The notes below the pieces were generated by a model. It made no database searches. It saw only the letters and a list, made by a program, of their open reading frames with translations, and was not told the DNA's origin. DNA of 20,235 nt, taken from NCBI GenBank assembly GCA_000969725.1, contig JXSR01S074798.1. The stretch is one strand, 5' to 3'. Each line of letters begins with the position of its first letter. The first letter of the stretch is position 1. The stretch comes from Ophiothrix spiculata (lineage: Eukaryota > Echinodermata > Ophiuroidea > Amphilepidida > Ophiotrichidae). Positions 10,219 to 18,714 of this stretch are shown in pieces. A program made the translations under genes and the position numbers.

Positions 10219-10499
10219 ATGGATGCCTCTTGGGAAAGAATAACAATTTCATTTGCATTTCATTTCGTTGATGAGTAGAAAAAACCTGACATAAATTGTC
10301 AACACACTTCAAATTAAATGTAAACTACACTTGTCACTACTCTGATGATTCCATTTTGATGATCTAAATATATGAAACTCAAGCAACTTGTGTCAAGTTC
10401 TGCAGTGGGTTATTTAATGGAATCTCATCATCAGCATTCTTTGAATGCAGAGCCAGCAACCACATGGAATCAACTTGAAAAGTAATGCAAGTTTACATA
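10219..10499. repeat. duplicated segment, copy 2 (right of N gap)
   Basis: Second copy of the segment at 9879-10149, beginning ATGGATGCCTCTTGGGAAAG and ending near GTTTACATA. Relative to copy 1 it has insertions (for example an extra TTTCA block near 10260 and AATGGAATC near 10416) and lacks one ATATATGAA repeat. Confidence 0.9.
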
Positions 10500-10971
10500 T
10501 AATTGTAAACAATCACAATTTTGTTGGTGGGAATTGAATTAAGAATATTATAAAAATTAGTCAATTTACATGATTTGCATTTTCATTTAATAATTGACAA
10601 TTAATAATTTACTTCACTATCATACAAATCAACCATGTCTTTGTTCTGTATATAGCATTCATGTATTAAGACAAGACTGAGCTTCCTGTCTTGAACCCAA
10701 GGAAGCCAAAAGCGCGAATCAAGCTTGCGGCCTTGTTGCAATACTTATGCATGGGGCTTCCCCCAAGTTATTGTATCAAAGATTTTTAAACAAGCTTGTT
10801 GGCTAGTCATGAGTATGTAAAAGCTGTGTGTGTGTCCTCTTCATCGGCTGCATTTATTACAGCTTGTGATGAGCCAAAGTCAGTGCTAAATTCCTCCGAC
10901 ATTGTGAACAAAATTAAATCCAGAATACAGATCCTTATTTGTATTTAAACGCAACCCACACTTGTGAGGAA
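10500..10971. other. AT-rich noncoding stretch
   Basis: No gene seen. An imperfect inverted pair containing TAAATTCCTC (about 10887) and GAGGAATTAA (about 10967) is weak and overlaps the next element's edge. Confidence 0.35.
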
Positions 10972-10974
10972 TTA

Positions 10975-11150
10975 AGGTGGTTTCAGAGTAGCTGTTATTG
11001 TGGCAGAAGACTGAGCTAGCAGTGGAGTCAGACGACCAAACATTTGCAATTTTTAGTTGGTGTATTTTACTGCCAAATTTTCCAGATGCGACAAGGTCAA
11101 GTTTGCACAATTAAAATATGACCACATCGACAGACAATCTGAAACCACCT
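10975..11150. mobile_element. MITE with TTA duplication, PIF/Harbinger-like
   Basis: AGGTGGTTTCAGA (10975-10987) is exactly inverted at 11138-11150, and TTA flanks both ends (10972-10974, 11151-11153). A 3-bp TWA duplication is characteristic of PIF/Harbinger elements. The 176-bp body has no transposase; open frames over it on both strands are incidental. Confidence 0.7.
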
Positions 11151-11153
11151 TTA

Positions 11154-12780
11154 GATACACAGATGGTAACTTTGTAGGTGTTGACAACAACATTTTTAGA
11201 GGTACAATAACTCGAAATGTAAGTGCGAGAATGTCGTATCTGCAATGGCTGCCTTAAGTTACATTTATTTTGCATATTGTCACAAGGAACTGAAAAATAC
11301 CTAAAAATTGCCCTGTCATATGTCAGTGGCACTTGAATGAATCTTCAGGAGTGTCACCTGAGGAACCATGTCAATAGCCACTGACAAAGACACTGTTAAA
11401 ATTTATGTTAAATGGCAGCTATTGCTGATATGACTTTCTGGCACTCGCATGACAAACTCACTGTCGATGAGCAACACCCCGATGGCAGCCATTCCTATGC
11501 TTAACATTGTGGTCAAAAAGAAAACTCATTTCCCCTTTTTATCTTCCTTGCTTAGAACACAACAATCAAGATGGCCTCTCTTTGTACAGGCATTTGTATC
11601 AAAAACATCCATTTCTAATAATATTTGCAACAATGACATGTATTAGATTCTTTACAGAACAACAAACTCAGTGCACCTATAGCACCACACATATAAATTG
11701 TCTTAACTTTGGCAATAGCATTAACAAATATATTACCTTTTATAAAAGTGGCCGGCCACATTCCATAATAAGTAAATGTCTATCGCTGGGACGTTTGTTT
11801 AAAACTGTTGAAGGAAAATAATCATGTTCACTGAGGGAATTCTTAACCCGAATGATACACTATCACTGTGCGCAATTACAAGGTAACATATACAGTGTGG
11901 TTGACAGCACATAGGAGGAAGATGATAACATCACGTCTTTGAAATGTATTATCAGTTTTCAATAAAACATGCACACAAAACTGAATAAGCTCAAACTTCA
12001 TGTATCGCAACACCTCCACATGTAACTCTAAAGTGTATATTGTAAATCATTTTCCTTCAACCGCACATCATCTGCACAACAAAAATCCATAGCATATGTA
12101 ACTCCAACCTGACGTTACTTCAACAATACTCCTGTGATCAGTTGTTACACAACATAGTACCTTCATAGTTACAATATGATTCATACATCTTGCAACAACA
12201 AAAAGAGTGGATTTTTGTGTGCAGAAGTAACTATGCTATGAAATAATTCTGTTATGCAGATTTAGTAACTAAAAACAAGAATTCCCACCATCCCTAATAT
12301 GTTATGTGCCAATGTTGGGCAAACCTGAATCAAAATCTTTACAATTCCGATTTCTGAGTAATTCTGCTATAATACCTAATGGAATTCATACTGAAACTTG
12401 TTTGTTAGTCAGTATGTTTAAAAACACAATTTATAGATATGCATTATGAGTATATCAAAATGAAAGCAACATGTTTTTGTCTTGGTGGTGAAACATTTCA
12501 CTTTTTTTCAGAAATATACAATTTACTTTATGAAGCTTTACACAGCCTGACATCACACTGAAATTTATAACATTACGGTAGATAAAAACATTATCAAACT
12601 ATAATAATAAGGGAACATTGAAAGCACAACACCCAGAGGTCACAGTACATTTGACCTTTATACCTGACAGCATGTACTCTCCTTATTTGGAGCTTACATA
12701 ACAAGGAGGGAATATAAAATGTTGATCAAACAAGGCTGACTTTACTACACACAAGTAATAACATGTTTTTGGTGGGTTCC
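11154..12780 (-). other. integrin 3' UTR and/or intergenic DNA
   Basis: This AT-rich stretch downstream of the integrin stop has no coding exon that I can recognise on either strand. Scanning downward from the stop, the first canonical AATAAA on the minus strand (TTTATT on plus) is at 11264-11269, which would give a 3' UTR of about 1.5 kb. That length is possible for an integrin but unproven; variant signals nearer the stop cannot be excluded. A 9-bp inverted pair GTCAGTGGC / GCCACTGAC lies at about 11324 and 11377 and could form a small hairpin. Confidence 0.35.
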
Positions 12781-12843
12781 TCACTTTCCATACAGTGGGT
12801 TTTTGTATGTTGACGTCGATGGCTTGTATATAGGATTTTGACT
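12781..12843 (-). CDS. integrin beta last coding exon: NPIY/NPLY tail and stop
   Basis: This exon has 63 nt, 20 residues and TGA. It reads SQNPIYKPSTSTYKNPLYGK, too short to appear in an ordinary ORF scan but diagnostic: membrane-proximal NPxY (talin and PTB-domain site), a Ser/Thr cluster STST, then membrane-distal NPxY (kindlin site), ending two residues later as in other beta chains. The acceptor is CTACAG just above 12843 after a pyrimidine-rich run, phase 0, continuing directly from KWEQ. Compared with beta-1 the Gly-Glu before the first NPxY is replaced by Ser-Gln, and a Pro follows the Lys after NPIY. Confidence 0.95.
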   Translation of the reverse strand, partial: SQNPIYKPSTSTYKNPLYGK

Positions 12844-15800
12844 CTGTAGTAAAGAAAAAGAATAGAAATGGTTGAACAAGTTAATAACAGCTTAATTCAA
12901 TAAAAACTCAAAGTTGAAATTAGAATTTTTTTTCTACATTTTTGACATTTAAAAGATTATAATGTGTAAATCTTGTCTGCTAAATTTGGTTGAAGATCCA
13001 AGCATTTTTGCCTGAATTCAGGCAAAAACCTGAAGATAATCATGCCTGTCAATTCAATAAAAACTCAAAGTTGAAATTAGAATTTTTTTTTCTACATTTT
13101 TGACATTTAAAAGATTATAATGTGTAAATCTTGTCTGCTAAATTTGGTTGAAATCTGACATCAAAAATGCCAGCTGCTATGCAGTTTGAAGTGATACTCA
13201 GCATTTCAATAATCTGTCAGAATTGTTTAGGCTTCATTGAAAATCCTGAATTTCAATAGCGTTGTACTAAAAAGATGCATATTACTTTCACATGTATTTC
13301 TACCACAACTTAAAAAAAAAATTATACTCATATATTCAAAGAGATATTAGGCCAAAATTTGTTTGTTGTGTTGTCCATTTCCAACCGACTATATTGTCTC
13401 GCGTACCTCACATGCATACGGAAAGATATGGTCATAATACTTTGTGCGAATGGTTACAAACAGAGTTGTGACGATGATTTGACCAGTTTGTATGAACTTT
13501 TAAAATTGAGTTTTTTGCAAAACTGCATCCGTAAAGTTCATAGAAAATGTCAATACGACCAACTCACATTTGTAGCTGTTAGTACAAACACCGTATGAGC
13601 AATTGTAACCATAGCTTTAGTGGACTCATTTACAGCACTCACCTATGCAAATTTTCCCAAGCCCGATTTTTGACTTTTTTTTTTGGTCAGGAAAAAAAAT
13701 ATTACATTGTTACGTTCAAAAAATTGCATATCAGCAAAGCTATTTTCCAAAATTTCTACTATGCACAACCTGCAAGTCTGAATATGTCATACAAAAATGT
13801 CCTGTTTTCCCTGGGATTTGAACCCCCCTGACCTCTCACATCCCGATCCAATATCCAGCTATGGCAACCAACCGAGTATGACGTGTATGTATGCATACCC
13901 TATCTATGATTTATTTGGCCTTCTTGATATATTTGATTTCTGCTTGTTGGATTTTGTTGGATAGAGGTGGATTAGGGTTAAGACATTAAAAAAAAAAGAA
14001 AAAAAAAAAGGATTATTCAAATACTGAATGTCCTATTCTTAAAGATTTCAACAAAGCAAATGTGGAAATTTGATGACATGTGTTACATTCCAACAGAATC
14101 AGATAAAAAAGGATCCACAATAATCCATTGATTGGCTGATTGGTTTATTGATTCCTGGATTGATTTTGTACTTACCTGTTCCCATTTTGCATTTTGTCGT
14201 TCTTGTTCAAATCTGGCAAACTCCCTCTTGTCATGTACATATGTGAGTAGCCTCCAGATGAGTAACAATGCTAGGCCTATGATGATGATTCCAATTACAA
14301 TACCTAGAATAATGTACAGAGGGTCTACTGGTTCAGGGCACACTGCAAAACAATAAAAAACATGACTTAATCAGCAACATGCTGCATATTTGAATTTTAT
14401 AATACCAATTCTGTTGACAAAATTTTATACTTTCTATATTTCTTTGGGAGATGAATAAAACTTTGAGTTTGGTCTTGCAATGCAAACTCAATTTCTAAAG
14501 TGACCCTTCAGAATCAATATCTGGGGAATTAACCTGGGTTTCTGAACCTTTTTTTTTTGGCCTGAAATGGGTCTTGGGAACTAAACTGTCTAAAAAGGGC
14601 TTGTGAACTAAAGACTGTGTTTGAAATGAGACTCCAGGCAAGGTGTGAAAAGGGGGTCATAAAGGCTGCACACTCCTATAGACCTTTTCAAACCGATCTT
14701 TGCCAAAGATACCTGAAAGCTTTCCGATCGTTTCTGGAAATAAACAGTACCTAAGTGCCTTGTTCGACACTTCTACAGTATGTTTCCAACAACGACGAAC
14801 ATTGCCAATTTTATCATGCACTTTTGCGGTACTATTATTTTTTGTTTTCATTGTCCTCTGCCAACTGCAACTGCTGTGGCACGTAACCATGTTTTCCGAA
14901 GTTTTCCAATCGCTGCTTGAAAAAGTCTATACCACCTTTCTGTAGGTCAGAACCAGCAACCTATGGGCCACTCCAGACAAGTTTATCTAGCTCAATATGC
15001 TACCAGCCTCCCGAAAATGTACTTTGTAAAAAGGGTATGCTGCATATGTAGATTTTTCCTTCTATGATAGGATGTACAAAATGTAAGGCAATCCATCCCT
15101 AGCAAGCTTAACTCATGAATACAGATTTCAACACACATCATGTTAATCTATAGGCCAAATAAGTTTATTGAACAGTGTAGACAAAAATCTCCACAGTGAA
15201 TGCAACCCGCGCCATTTATTTTTGTTTTCATTGTCCAAGAAATTTTTGATTAGCCTATAAGTGTAACAACTTTCATAACACATACCTTTTTCTTCCTGGA
15301 CCCATAATACAAATGTTCCATTTTGTAACGTTTGATAAGTAAATATAAATGAACAGTCATCTGTGTCTTGGAAAAGGCACCTCTCTGAACCATTTGCTGC
15401 AAATGGAAAAGTGAGAATAATATTAGCAATTTGGTGCGATTCTTGGAAACTTACCATGCTAAGATATCTTGACACAGTGTCAGAAGTCTCTATAGAAGAG
15501 TGCCAATACAAGTTCTAATGCAATCATTATAAAATTGAGTTTGTTGAGTTATAATAGAACATACACTCTCCATTTTGAAAGAAAAAATCTCTTGTGTTCA
15601 ATACTGGCCAATGCCTTAAATGATCAAATTTATCAGGGTTGATTCCGAATGAATTATGATAAAGTTATGCTTCATACCTTCAACTGATTTTGGCTGAAGC
15701 TTTTTTGAAGAAGTTTGGATCTACTCTTATGAAATTCTTCATGTTTATTTACTTATTGGATACCAAGGAATACAGGCCTAAATCCAAATGGAACCAAGTA

Positions 15801-17479
15801 GTCTGGGCAGATTTTGCATTAATTTGGAAAAAATGAGCTTCAGTTGGTTTTGCTTGCAAGCCTGTTTGAATATGTTTGAGTCTGCCCTATTGAATTCCTT
15901 GTATATTTACTAGAGAGATCATTTTTAGATGCAAAAAAGTAATAAAGTAGTCTTGGAGGATTGCAAGTGAATTGTGACAAAGAAGCCTCTTTAGATTAAA
16001 AAAAATATATAGATATATTTAACTAGATCCTTGTACGATACTTACGAACTTTGAGATCTTGGACTAAGTTGACTGGATGAGGGCATTTGTTGCATTCTTC
16101 CTCACTAAGACCAGTGCCAAATGCTTTACATTGGACACAGTCTCTATTCACTATACACTGGCCTGGACAAGCCTGAAATGAAAACAACAATCAATCAATA
16201 AACACTGTACTTGTATACCCCATGAAGGAGTCTATTCGTACAGGGGACCAACGGCTTTAAATGACTTCCGAACGATGGAACAAGTAAACGAAAACCGCTA
16301 CGCCCAGGGCTCGAACCCACAACCCCCATAGAGACCTGTGCTCTAACCGCTTGGCCACACTCCAATGAAATTAAGTGTGCGGTAAAAAATAGAGAGCTAG
16401 AGTGTCTTGATAACTTTGACCTTTCAGATTCCCCAGGAGATCTGTGGTGAGCTCAGATCAATCACTAGCATAATTCTGTAAATTGCGCAGAGGCTGTGTG
16501 GAATTGCAACAGTCAGAGCGGATTCTGTACTGTAAATCATCTGTATTTTTGTATGTAAAATTGAATGAAAAAGTTACAACACAGTTTTGCACATATACAA
16601 ATAAAAATAAATTATACCCCGTTTACACTATGCGAAGAGTCATAGTCAATTTAACTTAAGTTGTCATCACTTTCAGTTTCATTTCTAGTGTAACGTATTA
16701 AGTCAAATGCATAAAGTCAAATTTAAAAAATGACTTTAATCATGTTATTTTGAAATGAAATTGCCTTTGGTTGTAAAATCACAATTAGCCAAAAGCTTTA
16801 ATGGTATTCTCCACTCCAACTTATGCACACAGACAAGCTCCCATTCACTGGTGTTTGAAGGGAACATCTATTCATTTCTCAACAGAAAAAAGAAGCACAG
16901 TTTACATCATAAAAGTTGTACAAATAACTGGAATGTGTTGCAAAATAAAGGTTTTTAATCTATTCTTAAAGTTTATTCCATTTTAGTTGAAAATTATTAG
17001 TTTTAAACACGTCTATTGGTATATTTTTGTGAATTCAGATGTATGCAAAAAGGACGGCGCTATACATATTTCAAAATATTGATTATCCGTGATTATCGTT
17101 TATGCTGTTTGATTTGTGAAGATTTTGGCTGAAAATGGTGAGTAAAATGTTCTTGATGTCAGATGCTTCATTTATATCTAACTTTGGTGGTAAATAACAG
17201 CATATCCCTTCTACATCTTAAAATCACTTTCTACGAATAGTGTAATCTATTTTGACATGAATGTATAAGGTGTCCCCATTTCCATAGGGTTCAAACAACA
17301 GTGCATATTATTTACTCATCATACATAAAAAGAAATTGAAATGAAACAGAACAGTACAAATAATAAAAACAAAATCCTGAACCTACCGGGCACTCTTCAC
17401 AGCGAGCTCCTCTGTATGGCGTTGATGCATTACATTTACATACACCACAATCACAATCCCCGTATCCATTGCAAATTAA
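12781..17479 (-). CDS. integrin beta subunit, C-terminal half (five exons, 5'-incomplete)
   Basis: This is the beta chain of an alpha/beta integrin, the plasma-membrane receptor that links extracellular matrix or other cells to actin through talin and kindlin. The CDS is join(12781..12843, 14176..14342, 15286..15396, 16046..16172, 17387..17479) read on the complement: 561 nt, 186 codons plus TGA. Intron phases are 0, 1, 1, 0 and every junction is GT-AG. Residues 1-73 are the end of the cysteine-rich I-EGF stalk and the start of the beta-tail domain. Residues 75-110 continue the tail domain with DTDDC. Residues 119-140 are the transmembrane helix. HDKREF (147-152), NPIY (169-172) and NPLY (181-184) are the cytoplasmic motifs. 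The whole order matches known beta chains such as vertebrate beta-1. The roughly 600 residues upstream are not in the window. Family assignment is very secure; which beta paralogue it is cannot be decided from this part, so no symbol is given. Confidence 0.96.
12894..13152. repeat. near-identical direct repeat pair (101 bp) in the last integrin intron
   Basis: The segment 12894-12994 recurs at 13051-13152. The only difference I can see is one extra T in the poly-T run of the second copy. The offset is about 157 bp, with a 56-bp spacer that contains a perfect 24-bp palindrome (13005-13028). Copy 1 begins only 50 bases upstream of the acceptor of the last coding exon. The identity means the duplication is very recent or an assembly product. 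Confidence 0.9.
13005..13028. repeat. perfect 24-bp palindrome
   Basis: Both halves match without a spacer; the core is GCCTGAATTCAGGC flanked by five T on the left and five A on the right. It lies in the spacer between the two 101-bp repeats. Just downstream, 13030-13048 resembles the terminus of the element at 3883-4018 (CAGGCATGAT on minus), so the spacer may be an element end. Confidence 0.85.
13153..14175 (-). other. last integrin intron, 5' part
   Basis: Intronic DNA between the 101-bp repeats and the transmembrane exon. Contains the SINE remnant (13808-13880) and an A-rich run near 13990-14010. Reading through the donor at 14175, the integrin frame stays open for 30 codons to a stop just below 14083, and AATAAA on the minus strand lies at 13910-13915. 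Plus-strand frames at 13359-13598 and 13595-13831 match nothing known to me. Confidence 0.5.
13808..13880 (-). mobile_element. tRNA-like SINE head, remnant
   Basis: On the minus strand there is an A-box-like TTGCCATAGCTGG (13855-13867) followed at tRNA spacing by a B-box match GGTTCAAATCC (13814-13824). The match is good for the B box and looser for the A box, and the stems are imperfect, so a functional tRNA gene is unlikely. It differs in sequence from the SINE at 16184-16363 and is probably a second family. The 3' body and its limits are not clear. It lies in the last intron of the integrin gene, in the same orientation as the gene. Confidence 0.6.
14176..14342 (-). CDS. integrin beta exon: transmembrane helix and membrane-proximal tail
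   Basis: This 167-nt exon encodes 55 residues starting CPEPVDP. A hydrophobic helix of about 22 residues runs from LYIILG to LLLIW, with a small-residue GxxxG pattern (GIVIG), then RLLTYVHDKREFARFEQE. HDKREF corresponds to HDRREF of beta-1; its Asp is the partner of the Arg in the alpha-subunit GFFKR clasp. The residue after the helix is Arg rather than the usual snorkelling Lys, a conservative change. The acceptor is TTTTGCAG, the donor GTAAGT (14175 downward). The exon ends at KWEQ, which is the same place as the last intron in vertebrate ITGB1 (KWDT), where tail isoforms are generated. Confidence 0.97.
14677..14931. mobile_element. short inverted-repeat element (MITE-like) in integrin intron
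   Basis: The two ends carry TATAGACCTTTTCA (14677-14690) and TGAAAAAGTCTATA (14918-14931), an inverted pair matching at 13 of 14 positions. The 255-bp interior has no protein match that I recognise; open frames on both strands through it are ends of chance reading frames. The flanking TA is ambiguous because the ends themselves are TATA. It sits in the intron between the transmembrane and beta-tail exons. Confidence 0.55.
15286..15396 (-). CDS. integrin beta exon: beta-tail domain
   Basis: This 111-nt exon encodes 36 residues between two split codons, phase 1 in and phase 1 out. The motif CLFQDTDDCSFIFTY matches the conserved beta-tail segment (vertebrate beta-1 has KDVDDCWFYFTY), with two paired cysteines and the acidic DTDD run. 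Two sequons, NGS and NGT, predict glycosylation on the extracellular face next to the membrane. The acceptor is TTTGCAG just above 15396; the donor is GTATGT read from 15285 downward. Joined to its neighbours it reads LKVPNGSER on one side and EEKVCPEP on the other, as expected for the family. Confidence 0.95.
15681..15966. repeat. diverged tandem duplication, period about 160 bp, in integrin intron
   Basis: Copy 1 (about 15681-15818) and copy 2 (about 15841-15966) share ordered blocks. CAACTGATTTTGGCTGAAGC pairs with CAGTTGGTTTTGCTTGCAAGC-like sequence, GAAATTCTTCATGTTTATTTAC pairs with a similar run ending TATATTTAC, and AAGTAGTCTGGG pairs with AAGTAGTCTTGG. The order and spacing are preserved but substitutions and small indels are frequent, so the duplication is old. 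Confidence 0.55.
16046..16172 (-). CDS. integrin beta exon: end of EGF stalk and start of beta-tail domain
   Basis: This 127-nt exon encodes 42 residues plus the first base of a split proline codon. It begins ACPGQC and contains DCVQCKAF, which aligns with the vertebrate beta-1 stretch ECVQCRAF at the start of the membrane-proximal beta-tail domain. It enters in phase 0 after TTTCAG and leaves in phase 1 at a GTAAGT donor (16045 downward). A tRNA-derived SINE begins only 12 bases upstream of the acceptor, so most of this exon's 3' splice-site context is transposon-derived (see the SINE entry). Confidence 0.94.
16184..16363 (-). mobile_element. tRNA-derived SINE, complete copy, in an integrin intron
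   Basis: Read on the minus strand this 180-bp element begins with a tRNA-like head. The A box TGGCCAAGCGG (16347-16357) and B box GGTTCGAGCC (16308-16317) both fit the RNA polymerase III internal promoter consensus. A tRNA-unrelated body follows, and the 3' end is a short TTGATTGATTG tail (16188-16200). A 7-bp direct repeat AATGAAA on the plus strand flanks it at 16177-16183 and 16364-16370 and is the likely target-site duplication. The intact boxes and flanking repeat suggest a fairly young insertion. SINEs have no proteins and depend on a LINE reverse transcriptase. The tail ends 12 bases from the acceptor of the exon 16046-16172. Confidence 0.85.
16371..17386 (-). other. remainder of integrin intron upstream of the SINE
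   Basis: AT-rich intronic DNA between the SINE and the exon 17387-17479. A weak inverted pair containing TTACACTAT (about 16622-16637 and 17230-17245, roughly 12 of 15 matches) may mark a worn transposon, but the evidence is thin. No alternative exon is apparent. Confidence 0.35.
17387..17479 (-). CDS. integrin beta exon: last I-EGF module
   Basis: This 93-nt exon encodes 31 residues beginning LICNGYGDCDCGVCKC and ending CEECP. The spacing C-x-G-x-G-x-C-x-C-G-x-C-x-C is the integrin EGF signature, matching the last I-EGF module that stiffens the stalk by disulphides. The acceptor is a CCACAG just above 17479 and the donor is GTAGGT read from 17386 downward; the exon starts and ends in phase 0. 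One N-glycosylation sequon (NAS) is present. It is the most 5' exon of this gene I can find. No further I-EGF exon is visible from 17480 to the right edge, so the next intron is longer than 2.7 kb. Confidence 0.93.
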
Positions 17480-18714
17480 CTGTGGAATTGAAGAATCACA
17501 TACACCAGTTAAAGAGAATTAAGAGAAACAGCACTGAATTCTGGGATTCATCCAGTCAGTCAACTTTAAACACTGAAAAATATCAAATCAATATCATTTC
17601 AACCATTCATTAATGTTAAATTTCCAACTCGGCCATTTCCAACCAATTTTTAACATGCAGTTCATCATTCAACCATTTTTCAATACAAAATTTTGTAATT
17701 AAAAGCAGAAACAGATTAAATATGTGAAATAATTACAAATCCCAAGTTGTGCAATTATTTCTCTAATTTTGTTCTACTGCATGAGTAATCTTCATTCCAG
17801 CTTTCTGAAAACATTATGTGTAATATATGATTTATATAACAGGATATCCTAAACCCAAACCATGTAGTAAGAATTTCATGTCTACTTTATTTCGCATTAC
17901 TTTTATCAGTAAAAGATGACAAACAACTAAATTGCCTCAACTAAAAATGCTGTATTCTATATGAATTGTATATTGGTGATCCCCACTTATCTTTACTACC
18001 ACAACTCCGAACTGCTTTAAATTACAGTGCCAAAACACCAACATTCCATTTCTCCTCCAAATCTGCATTACTACTGCTATACATTGAAAACAATGAAAGG
18101 TCTAAAACAACATTGCAATGCCAAAACCCATCAATATCCCATTTATATCTCTCCTCAAAATCTGCATTAGGGGCTGCACACAATACTAGCCTTCATTGCG
18201 ACCGATATTGCAAGAGGCATTTCGCGATCTGGGTTATCGAATTGGTCTAGCAGTTCGATATAAAAGTGTATGTTTAACCACCGTATTTAACCATTTCTTG
18301 TATCGGCTTATATAGATACCGACCCAACCCCAATATAGCTCAAAATAGAATTAATCTACTGAGCTATTATACTTGCTCATGGTATTATATGGTCACTGAC
18401 CACATATTACAATACTTATTGATTTGTCCTTGTCATGTTGGTTGACAATTTTTATTGAAAGGATTACATTAAGAGTTTACTGAACTCATTCCAAAATTCA
18501 TGTTTTCTGCAATATTCACTTTTAATTTAAATGGTAAAATAGAAATAACCATAAATACTTTCAAAACTCTGAAATGTAAAACCAACAACTGGTAACTGTT
18601 GATGTTTTAACAATTAGTCCAGTAAAATTAACTCTAATTTGCTTGAAAGGTCAAAATGATTAGAACAGAAATGAAACTTGTACTATACATTTTCTGAAGG
18701 TGTCAGAAATAATA
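17480..18714. other. presumed integrin intron, no exon seen
   Basis: AT-rich DNA with no recognisable I-EGF exon on the minus strand. One short duplication is present: TGCCAAAACACC...TCTGCATTA at 18028-18070 and a related version at 18119-18169, offset about 90 bp. Around 18170-18260 there is a CpG-containing stretch (starting GGGCTGCACACAATACTAG) unlike its surroundings, possibly an element end, but I find no matching second end. Confidence 0.4.

Noticed and set aside
9952-10278. 108-codon plus frame
   Set aside because: It runs through the 60-N gap and two copies of a duplicated noncoding segment, so it is not a real reading frame.
10887-10970. Imperfect inverted pair around AAATTCCTC, similar to the ends at 6751-6930
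   Set aside because: About 15 of 19 matches with no consistent ends or target duplication.
14132-14356. 74-codon plus frame
   Set aside because: It is the antisense shadow of the integrin transmembrane exon.
14571-14630. Two about 29-bp similar words (CTTGGGAACTAAA / CTTGTGAACTAAA)
   Set aside because: Only two short diverged copies; no function or element limits can be drawn.
16290-16363. Functional tRNA gene on minus
   Set aside because: A and B boxes are good, but the sequence continues into a SINE body with a TTGATT tail and flanking duplication, and the stems do not pair as a normal tRNA.
17341-17613. 90-codon plus frame
   Set aside because: It is antisense to the integrin EGF exon 17387-17479.
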